Origin: Deltaproteobacteria bacterium
Lineage (GTDB): Bacteria; Desulfobacterota; DSM-4660; Desulfatiglandales; Desulfatiglandaceae
Direction: 5' to 3'
Length of the DNA: 31,428 bases
Assembly: GCA_003646995.1 (NCBI GenBank)
Contig: QMLZ01000010.1
Location: 1-31,428, forward strand
Program-made: the position numbers and the translations under genes
Shown here: piece after piece, positions 25,663 to 31,428 of the stretch
Layout: each line of letters opens with the position of its first letter
Numbering within the stretch: position 1 is the stretch's first letter
Notes under the pieces: model-generated
The model's input: only the letters and a program-made list of their open reading frames with translations
Databases searched by the model: none
Told to the model about the DNA's origin: nothing

Positions 25663-26850
25663 CTAGGCCTGGCTGTAAATTTGAGAGGCTGCATCTAATG
25701 CGCCTGGATTTACCTTTACCCCCTCAGCGCGTAATATGGTCTCAAGGGCCGATAGGAACAGGAACACGTTTCTAGGCCTTGCAGCATGCCCCATTAGCCC
25801 CACGCGCCATACCTTCCCGGCCAAGTCTCCCAGACCGCCACCTATCTCGAGCCCAAAATCTTTTAACAATGCCTTACGGACCTTTGCATCATCTACGCCG
25901 TCTGGAATCTTAATTGCATTCAGCATAGGGAGTCTCTCGGCCTCGGGCACCAACATTTCAAGACCCATTGTCTCGATACCTGCCACAAGCGCTCTGTGAT
26001 TTAACTTGTGTCTTGCCCATCGGTTCTCTAAGCCTTCTTCAGCTATTATGCGCAGGGCCTCTCTCAAGGCATATATCATGTTTATCGGTGCAGTATGATG
26101 ATACTTTCTCTCAGCTCCCCAGTAGCTCCCCACCATGCTCATATCAAGGTACCAACTTGCCACCGGCCCCTTTCTGTTTTTGAGGGCCTCCATTGCCCGG
26201 TCGCTGAACGAAATGGGAGATAGGCCCGGTGGGCACGATATGCACTTTTGTGTTCCACTGTAAGCTGCGTCAATCCCCCACCTGTCGATCGCAACCTCCA
26301 TACCCCCCAAGGAAGTCACCATGTCCACGAGAAAAAGCGCCCCGACTTCCTTTGCTATTGAAGAGAGATCCTCAAGAGAGGTACAGGCCCCAGTGGATGT
26401 CTCCGCATGGACTACCGCAAGCACCTTGGGATTTTTCCCTTTGACAGCGTCTCTCACCTTATCCGGGTCAATTGCTCTTCCCCACTGCTCATCTATACGA
26501 ATCAGTTTTCCGCCTAGCCGATTGACAATATCGCTCATCCGCGTGCCAAAAACGCCGTTGACGCACACAGCCACTTCATCCCCGGGCTCCACAAGGTTCA
26601 CAAAGCACGTCTCCATCCCCGCGCTCCCCGTCCCCGAGACAGGTATAGTCAAGGCGTTATCAGTCTGAAACAGATACCTCAAAAGTTGCTGGGTTTCATT
26701 CATCGTTTCCAGAAAATAGGGGTCTAAGTGCCCAATACATGGTGCCGACATGGCCTGCAGCACCCTTGGTGGCACATCGCTTGGCCCTGGTCCCATAAGC
26801 ACCCTTTGTCCCGGATCAATGTCTTTAAACTTGCTCGCGTCAAAAGCCAT
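25663..26850 (-). CDS. Class V alanine/serine-glyoxylate aminotransferase family protein
   Basis: A 395-residue PLP enzyme of fold type I. Family features are LMGPGPSDVPPRVLQAM, GHLDPYFLETMNETQ, SGTGSAGMETCFVNL, HAETSTGACTSLEDL, LFLVDMVTSLGG and the PLP-lysine site SGTQKCISCPPGLSP (K202). Relatives transfer an amino group from alanine or serine to glyoxylate, giving glycine. GAGGAGG lies six bases before the ATG, and a candidate promoter lies at 26898-26926. As the head gene before glcDEF it would consume the glyoxylate that glycolate oxidase makes. A phosphonate or aspartate-type relative of class V is a less likely alternative. Confidence 0.9.
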   Translation of the reverse strand: MAFDASKFKDIDPGQRVLMGPGPSDVPPRVLQAMSAPCIGHLDPYFLETMNETQQLLRYLFQTDNALTIPVSGTGSAGMETCFVNLVEPGDEVAVCVNGVFGTRMSDIVNRLGGKLIRIDEQWGRAIDPDKVRDAVKGKNPKVLAVVHAETSTGACTSLEDLSSIAKEVGALFLVDMVTSLGGMEVAIDRWGIDAAYSGTQKCISCPPGLSPISFSDRAMEALKNRKGPVASWYLDMSMVGSYWGAERKYHHTAPINMIYALREALRIIAEEGLENRWARHKLNHRALVAGIETMGLEMLVPEAERLPMLNAIKIPDGVDDAKVRKALLKDFGLEIGGGLGDLAGKVWRVGLMGHAARPRNVFLFLSALETILRAEGVKVNPGALDAASQIYSQA

Positions 26851-26897
26851 CTGAATCCTCCTCTTGGTTTTTTATTATTCCCGTGCAAGTAAGTAGC

Positions 26898-26926
26898 CTT
26901 ATAGCAAAAGGCCAGGAGGTAAGCAA
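26898..26926 (-). promoter_or_regulatory. Candidate promoter for the aminotransferase-glcDEF operon
   Basis: On the minus strand TTGCTT (26926-26921) and TATAAG (26903-26898) are 17 bases apart, about 48 bases before the aminotransferase ATG. The -10 is a 5/6 match and the -35 only 3/6. It diverges from the arcC promoter candidate about 20 bases away. Confidence 0.4.
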
Positions 26927-26943
26927 TCTTTTTGGAAAGGGGG

Positions 26944-26972
26944 TTGTTGACTTTTGCATAGAATCCTATACT
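26944..26972 (+). promoter_or_regulatory. Candidate promoter for the leader ORF, arcC and rocD
   Basis: TATACT (26967-26972) is a 5/6 -10. Two overlapping -35 options exist: TTGTTG (26944-26949) at the ideal 17-base spacing, or TTGACT at 26947-26952, which matches consensus better but leaves only 14 bases. Predicted initiation near 26979 gives a leader of about 110 bases before arcC that contains the 17-codon ORF. Confidence 0.45.
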
Positions 26973-27003
26973 GTCTGTCACCTTGGTGCCGGAGGATCAC
27001 ATA

Positions 27004-27057
27004 ATGGCTCGGCGAACTTCTAGGAAGGTCTTGTTGCTTACAAACTTTTGGAAATAG
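27004..27057 (+). CDS. Putative 17-residue leader peptide upstream of arcC
   Basis: An ATG at 27004 has an excellent Shine-Dalgarno (GGAGG at 26991-26995, eight bases of spacing) and opens 17 codons reading MARRTSRKVLLLTNFWK, then TAG. Three of the first seven codons are arginine, written CGG, CGA and AGG. The ORF lies between the candidate promoter and arcC, with 33 bases between its stop and the arcC ATG. Its position before carbamate kinase and ornithine aminotransferase suggests a ribosome-stalling leader that could sense arginine or charged tRNA-Arg. No strong terminator or anti-terminator pair is visible, so the mechanism is speculative. Confidence 0.4.
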   Translation: MARRTSRKVLLLTNFWK

Positions 27058-27090
27058 GTGAGTCCCATTCTTCAAACGAGGGTTTAATCT

Positions 27091-28041
27091 ATGGTAAACG
27101 ATACAAATATCTCAAACCCGAAAAAACCTGTTCTCCTGGTTGCACTTGGAGGCAATGCCTTAATTAGAAAAGGTCAAGGAGGGACAATAGAAGAGCAGTT
27201 TGAAAACTTGAGAATCCCCGTTCGGCAAATTGCTAAGCTTTCTTTGGATTACACGGTTATTATTACGCACGGCAATGGACCTCAGGTAGGTAATCTTTTG
27301 ATGCAACAAGAATGCTGTGATGCTGTTCCTAAGCTTCCTCTTGAGATCTTGGTGGCACAAACTGAGGGACACCTGGGCTACATGATTGAATCAACATTAG
27401 ACGAGGAATTGATGGCCTTGGGAATCGAGTTCAGGCCACTGGTGACCTTAATAACTTATGTAGTAGTGGACAAAAACGATCCTGCATTCCAGCACCCCAC
27501 AAAGCCAATAGGGCCAACCTTCACTATGGAAGAAGCCGCCAAATTACCATATCCCACCATCAAAACCTCAAGGGGTTATCGGCGCGTAGTTGCCTCTCCC
27601 AGACCCATAACAATTATCGAAAAGCGGGAGATCAAGAAATTGATTGAAATGGACTTTATAGTCATATGCTGCGGGGGCGGTGGAATTCCGGTTATCAGGG
27701 AGGGTCGAGGGTTTACAGGAGTGGATGCCGTGGTCGACAAGGACTTCGCAAGCTCAATCCTGGCGAAAGAGGTGGGAGTTGATATTTTCATCATTGCTAC
27801 TGATGTCCAAGGTGCAATGCTAAATTTTGGTACAACGAGGCAAACACTGCTCCGCAAAATCACCCTAGGGCAGGTCTCTGATTATATTAAGCAAGGCCAT
27901 TTTCAAAGTGGATCAATGCTGCCGAAGGTTGAAGCGGCTGCCCAATTTATAAGTGAGGGTGGAAAGCGAGCGGCTATAACTTCCATAGAAGGCATAGAAA
28001 AGGCCGTTGAAGGGGAAGGCGGTACACAATTTGTCAAATAA
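27091..28041 (+). CDS. arcC: Carbamate kinase ArcC
   Basis: A 316-residue amino-acid kinase-fold enzyme that interconverts carbamoyl phosphate plus ADP with carbamate plus ATP. Conserved motifs are [34 protein letters not shown], the central [33 protein letters not shown] and [15 protein letters not shown]. Length matches the family. GAGGG precedes the ATG by eight bases. It is followed 20 bases later by ornithine aminotransferase. Arginine deiminase and ornithine carbamoyltransferase genes are not in the window. Confidence 0.96.
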   Translation: MVNDTNISNPKKPVLLVALGGNALIRKGQGGTIEEQFENLRIPVRQIAKLSLDYTVIITHGNGPQVGNLLMQQECCDAVPKLPLEILVAQTEGHLGYMIESTLDEELMALGIEFRPLVTLITYVVVDKNDPAFQHPTKPIGPTFTMEEAAKLPYPTIKTSRGYRRVVASPRPITIIEKREIKKLIEMDFIVICCGGGGIPVIREGRGFTGVDAVVDKDFASSILAKEVGVDIFIIATDVQGAMLNFGTTRQTLLRKITLGQVSDYIKQGHFQSGSMLPKVEAAAQFISEGGKRAAITSIEGIEKAVEGEGGTQFVK

Positions 28042-28061
28042 ATACGAAAGGAGCAAATGCA

Positions 28062-29264
28062 ATGCAGACCAGCGAATACATCCATCTGGAAAACCATTAC
28101 GGTGCCCAAAATTACAAACCTCTTGACGTGGTTTTGACCCGTGGCAAGGGGGTATGGGTATGGGACGTAGAGGGAAGAAAATATTTGGACTGTCTTTCAG
28201 CATACTCAGCTGTAAATCAAGGCCACTGCCATCCGAAGATAATGGAGGCCATGTTTGAGCAGGCAAAGAAACTGACCCTCACATCTCGTGCCTTTCGAAA
28301 TGATCAACTTGGGCTTTTTTACAAAGACCTTTGTGAGCTCACCCGGTCTCATAAGGTATTACCAATGAATAGCGGGGCGGAGGCTGTTGAGACAGCTATC
28401 AAAGTGGTTCGGAAATGGGGGTATAAAGTTAAAGGTGTCCCGGAAGATAAAGCGGAAATCATCGTGTGCGAGAACAATTTTCACGGCCGCACCATAACTA
28501 TTGTCGGCTTTAGCACGGATGAGAACTCCAGGGCTGGATTCGGCCCCTTCACACCTGGATTCAAGATCATCCCCTTTGGCGATGCAGAGGCCCTGGAAGC
28601 GGCCATCACCCCAAACACGGTCGGTTTTCTAGTGGAGCCCATTCAAGGGGAAGCAGGTGTAATAGTCCCGCCTCCCGGGTATCTGAAAAAGGTTAGATCC
28701 ATTTGTGACAAGGAAAACGTGGTCTTGGTGCTTGACGAAATACAGACCGGGCTAGGCAGAACCGGCAAACTTCTGGCAGAGGAACATGACGGAATAGAGG
28801 CTGACTTGACACTAGTGGGCAAGGCCCTTTCAGGAGGTTTTTACCCAATCTCCGCTGTGTTGTCCAATACTGAGGTAATGGGAGTCCTTCAACCAGGAGA
28901 ACACGGCAGCACCTTTGGCGGCAATCCCTTGGCCTGCGCCATTGCCCGCACAGCTCTAAAGGTGCTGATCGAGGAAGGAATGATTGAAAACGCGGAGAAA
29001 ATGGGGGCCTATTTTCTGGAGGGGCTTAAGAAAATCAAGAATCCCTTGATCAAAGAGGCACGCGGAAAGGGCTTGCTGATAGCAGTCGAATTTTACCCTG
29101 AGGCAGGGGGCGCCCGGGCCTATTGCGAAAAGTTAAAGGATAAGGGGATACTCTGTAAAGAAACTCATGACAACATAATACGTTTTGCGCCCCCGCTTGT
29201 TATTACAAAAGATGAGGTGGATTGGGCTCTGGAAATTGTTGACTCCATACTTGGGCAGTCGTGA
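28062..29264 (+). CDS. rocD: Ornithine aminotransferase (ornithine--oxo-acid transaminase)
   Basis: A 400-residue class III PLP aminotransferase that converts ornithine and 2-oxoglutarate to glutamate semialdehyde and glutamate. The N-terminal [20 protein letters not shown] with [15 protein letters not shown] is characteristic of ornithine aminotransferases rather than acetylornithine or GABA enzymes. PLP contacts include the D225 region ([15 protein letters not shown]) and Schiff-base K254 in [21 protein letters not shown] precedes the ATG by about nine bases. In tandem with arcC it points to breakdown of arginine-derived ornithine and carbamoyl phosphate. Confidence 0.95.
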   Translation: MQTSEYIHLENHYGAQNYKPLDVVLTRGKGVWVWDVEGRKYLDCLSAYSAVNQGHCHPKIMEAMFEQAKKLTLTSRAFRNDQLGLFYKDLCELTRSHKVLPMNSGAEAVETAIKVVRKWGYKVKGVPEDKAEIIVCENNFHGRTITIVGFSTDENSRAGFGPFTPGFKIIPFGDAEALEAAITPNTVGFLVEPIQGEAGVIVPPPGYLKKVRSICDKENVVLVLDEIQTGLGRTGKLLAEEHDGIEADLTLVGKALSGGFYPISAVLSNTEVMGVLQPGEHGSTFGGNPLACAIARTALKVLIEEGMIENAEKMGAYFLEGLKKIKNPLIKEARGKGLLIAVEFYPEAGGARAYCEKLKDKGILCKETHDNIIRFAPPLVITKDEVDWALEIVDSILGQS

Positions 29265-29291
29265 TTAGATGTCACTTTTGATCTGGTTCTT

Positions 29292-29392
29292 CCCTGCCGC
29301 CATGCCTGGCCTTGAGCTCGAATACTCGGCAGGGATACTGACCAGTAGGGGCGACTCGGCTTGTGTCTATACTGAAACCCCTTTAAATCAGT
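29292..29392. repeat. Nested inverted repeats in the rocD-parA gap
   Basis: The first pair is CCCTGCCG (29292-29299) with CGGCAGGG (29327-29334), a perfect eight-base stem around 27 bases. A second nested pair follows: ACTGA (29337-29341) with TCAGT (29388-29392), enclosing AGGGG (29347-29351) with CCCCT (29378-29382). ATACTGA also occurs as a direct repeat (29335, 29369). No good T-tract follows the stems. The gap to parA (29265-29491) otherwise holds no clear gene or promoter. Confidence 0.35.
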
Positions 29393-29491
29393 AGAAAAAT
29401 AGGGTATAGTTAGTGGAAGTTCGTGGAAAATAGTTAATACCGGGCCGGCTGTTTTGTGTTATGCTTTAACCCTATTTTGTGGAGGGAGCTC

Positions 29492-30247
29492 ATGATCATA
29501 GCCATTACTAATGCAAAGGGTGGCGTAGGAAAAACAACAACGGCTGTAAACCTGGCAGCAGCTTTTGCTAACCGGAACAAGAAAACGCTTCTCGTGGATC
29601 TGGATCCACAGGCCCATTCTACCAGGTGCTATTTCCACTCTGAGCCTGAACGGGACATTAGCGACTTTATCATGGACAGGCCCTCCCAGGCCCATAGGGC
29701 GGTATTTTCGACTGATTATCCAAATGTGGATATAGTACCGGCAACGGAAAGGCTCGGTGAGACGGCTGAACTCCTTTCCACACGCATCCGGAGAGAAGAG
29801 CGGCTTCACAGGGCCCTAGTGGGGCTTCCTGAGGATTACAAGGCAATACTAATTGACTGCCCTCCTTCCCTTGGCATCTTAACTTATAATGCCATAAACG
29901 CCGCAGACCTTATCCTAGTTCCTGTACAGCCCGGCGTCGGGGCAGTAGTGGGACTCGAGGCCCTGATTGAGACGGCTCGTGAACTCAGAGATGAGGACAA
30001 TGTGCCATACAGAATACTGGTTACCATGCTAGATCTGAGGACTACCCACACGAATGCTATCTTTGAAGAGCTTATTGAAGAACATAGAAAGCGTGTCTTG
30101 AGGACTGTTATTCACAAGAGCGAGGCCCTGAATCAGGCCAACTTGGCAGGAAAGCCAATTTATAGTTTCAGCCGAAGCTCCAGGGGTGCTGAGGACTATG
30201 ACGCCCTTTGCGAGGAACTGCTAAGGCTCAGATTACCTTCTTTTTGA
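29492..30247 (+). CDS. ParA/Soj-family ATPase
   Basis: A 251-residue P-loop ATPase. The deviant Walker A KGGVGKTT (residues 9-16) is followed by LLVDLDPQAHST and the Walker B-like ILIDCPPSLG, then LVPVQPGVGAVVGLEAL. These define the ParA/MinD branch, and sequence style is closer to Soj/ParA partition ATPases than to MinD (no amphipathic C-terminal helix is seen). The frame opens upstream at 29456 but ATG 29492 has GGAGGGAG immediately upstream. No parB follows, so it is an orphan here; such copies can partition other cargo or act with an unlinked partner. Confidence 0.9.
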   Translation: MIIAITNAKGGVGKTTTAVNLAAAFANRNKKTLLVDLDPQAHSTRCYFHSEPERDISDFIMDRPSQAHRAVFSTDYPNVDIVPATERLGETAELLSTRIRREERLHRALVGLPEDYKAILIDCPPSLGILTYNAINAADLILVPVQPGVGAVVGLEALIETARELRDEDNVPYRILVTMLDLRTTHTNAIFEELIEEHRKRVLRTVIHKSEALNQANLAGKPIYSFSRSSRGAEDYDALCEELLRLRLPSF

Positions 30248-30249
30248 GC

Positions 30250-30582
30250 TCACAGCCTTTTCATCTTTTGAACAATAAAATGGCATGCCTGGAGCACCAG
30301 CCGGGTGCCAAGTTCAGCAACCGCCTCCACATTGCTCTGAGTTTCCCCTTCGGTGCTACCTTTGTTCCTGGTGCCACCTTGATGCGCCAGGAGGGTTTCA
30401 TATGCAGCATTTATTTCTTTTAGCTTTTTCTCGGCCTTTTTTTTCAAGCGAGGATTGCTGGCAAAGCGGTCTGGATGCCACACCGCTACAGCATCCCTAT
30501 ATGCTGCCTTTATTTCTTCAATATCAGCACCCGGCTTAATCTCAAGGATTTCGAAACACCTCTCCAGTTGCATAAGCCTCAA
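30250..30582 (-). CDS. Small J-domain (DnaJ-like) protein
   Basis: A 110-residue protein whose N-terminal 70 residues form a J domain: CFEILEIKPGADIEEIKAAYRDA, the HPD motif at H36-P37-D38, then KKKAEKKLKEINAAYETLL. J domains stimulate the ATPase of DnaK-type chaperones. The remaining 40 residues are a polar linker and a helix with no zinc-binding or C-terminal substrate domain, so it is not DnaJ itself. The frame opens with TTG 30582 (AAGGAG four bases upstream); ATG 30573 is an alternative. It is convergent with parA, with only two bases between the stop codons. Confidence 0.85.
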   Translation of the reverse strand: MRLMQLERCFEILEIKPGADIEEIKAAYRDAVAVWHPDRFASNPRLKKKAEKKLKEINAAYETLLAHQGGTRNKGSTEGETQSNVEAVAELGTRLVLQACHFIVQKMKRL

Positions 30583-30811
30583 CAGTCTCCTTTTTTATTT
30601 ATGTCACGAAATTCAATATTTTTCAATCCCATGCCTTTGTGCGCAACAGGCACCTAGGTTTAAGTGTGCGAGGCAATCTGACGATATTAAGTTATATTGA
30701 ACCTGACCTGAAGCCGTAAAGCCTAAGGTTCTTTGGGTATTGTCTGATAGTTTTAACTTGGTTGAATTAAAATTATATGATGCGTCTTGACCAAAGTATA
30801 GGGAGGAGATC

Positions 30812-31428
30812 ATGGATATCGTATGTCCTACTTGTAATCAAAAATACCGTGTTTCCTCTGCCAACCTTCCCAAAGACAAGAAAATAGTAGCCAGGTGTAA
30901 GCATTGCGGTGGCAAAATTATTGTTCAAGCTCCCCGCCCCTTAGTAGATGAAAATGCAAAGACCTTGGCCATAGAGAGGCATAAAACACAACAGCCTCCT
31001 GATGATAGGAGATCTGAGACCTGGGGGACGGGCCAGTTTGAGTTTGTCCCCAGCACTCAAGGCTTTTCCGGATATGCCGGCTTCTGGAAACGGGCTGCCG
31101 CCGCCGTCATCGACATGGTGACCCTTGCCATCGTAGGTGCCTTTGTCGGCGGTTTCGTGGGCGGTCTTTATGGAGCCCTTACCGGAACGACCGCAGGCTC
31201 CCATGTCCTGGGAAGAGCGGTTGGAATTCTAGTGGGATGGATGTACTACGCTATTATGGAAAGTTCCCAAACACAGGCAACACTAGGTAAAATGGCCGTG
31301 GGAATAAAGGTGACCGACGCATCAGGGGAATCTGTCTCCTTTGCCAGGGCCACTGCCAGGCATTTTGCAAAGATCCTGTCTGTCATTCCCCTGGCAATGG
31401 GATATATCGCTGTAGCCTTTACAAAGAA
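30812..31428 (+). CDS. Zinc-ribbon RDD family membrane protein (3' end beyond window)
   Basis: Open to the right edge: 205 codons visible without a stop. The N terminus has a MJ0042-type zinc ribbon with C5, C8, C29 and C32 (CPTC and CKHC). After a polar linker an RDD domain begins near residue 85: GFWKRAAAAVIDMVTLAIVG with the Arg and Asp typical of RDD helix 1, then ALTGTTAG-type linkers, a second hydrophobic stretch, and QATLGKMAVGIKVTDASGE, a family hallmark. RDD proteins are multi-pass membrane proteins of mostly unknown function, some linked to transport. GGAGGAG precedes the ATG with ideal spacing. The 229 bases upstream hold no gene I can support. Confidence 0.88.
   Translation, partial: MDIVCPTCNQKYRVSSANLPKDKKIVARCKHCGGKIIVQAPRPLVDENAKTLAIERHKTQQPPDDRRSETWGTGQFEFVPSTQGFSGYAGFWKRAAAAVIDMVTLAIVGAFVGGFVGGLYGALTGTTAGSHVLGRAVGILVGWMYYAIMESSQTQATLGKMAVGIKVTDASGESVSFARATARHFAKILSVIPLAMGYIAVAFTK

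Noticed and set aside
25663..29264. A novel defence or mobile-element system
   Set aside because: All genes belong to central metabolism families, with no integrase, repeats, tRNA-end duplication or composition break that I can see.
29269..29397. 42-codon plus-strand ORF right after rocD
   Set aside because: It has no Shine-Dalgarno, starts five bases after the rocD stop, and runs through the inverted repeats, so structured non-coding DNA explains it better.

Overview
The window looks like chromosomal core DNA of a Gram-negative anaerobe-type bacterium, most likely a Desulfobacterota (former Deltaproteobacteria) lineage. This rests on gene order (yqeY-dnaG-rpoD; rplU-rpmA-obg-nadD-rsfS; queA-tgt-yajC-secD-secF), a lipobox lipoprotein, and frequent GTG/TTG starts. 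The taxonomic call is inference from synteny and was not searched. I see no phage, insertion sequence, CRISPR array or defence system.

Layout. Positions 1-1870 (minus): the edge of an unidentified gene with a promoter and inverted repeat, a coiled-coil zinc-ribbon protein and a Nif3-family protein. Positions 2027-8652 (minus): a CAT-anticodon tRNA, then (in transcription order) tRNA-Ala, hisB, a lipoprotein, hisA, and a separate strong promoter feeding yqeY-dnaG-rpoD. Positions 8793-13271 (plus): tRNA-Arg, a good promoter, rplU, rpmA, obg, nadD, rsfS and an M48 metalloprotease with TPRs. Positions 13399-21282 (minus): queA-tgt-yajC-secD-secF, followed by a large membrane-anchored TPR protein, a Nudix hydrolase and a cupin.

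Positions 21457-26850 (minus) form a metabolic module. It holds a class V alanine/serine-glyoxylate aminotransferase and the three subunits of a glycolate oxidase (GlcD, GlcE, GlcF). Together these would oxidise glycolate to glyoxylate and transaminate it to glycine. Divergent from it (26944-29264, plus) is carbamate kinase plus ornithine aminotransferase. A promoter-like sequence and a 17-codon Arg-containing leader ORF with a strong Shine-Dalgarno sequence precede arcC. The window ends with an orphan ParA-type ATPase, a small J-domain protein and a zinc-ribbon RDD membrane protein cut by the right edge.

Most of the window is ordinary housekeeping DNA. The observations most worth checking are the putative leader peptide before arcC, an extra hydrophobic hairpin in SecF, a Cys-containing insertion in GlcE, the lipoprotein translationally coupled to hisB, and a nested inverted-repeat region upstream of parA.
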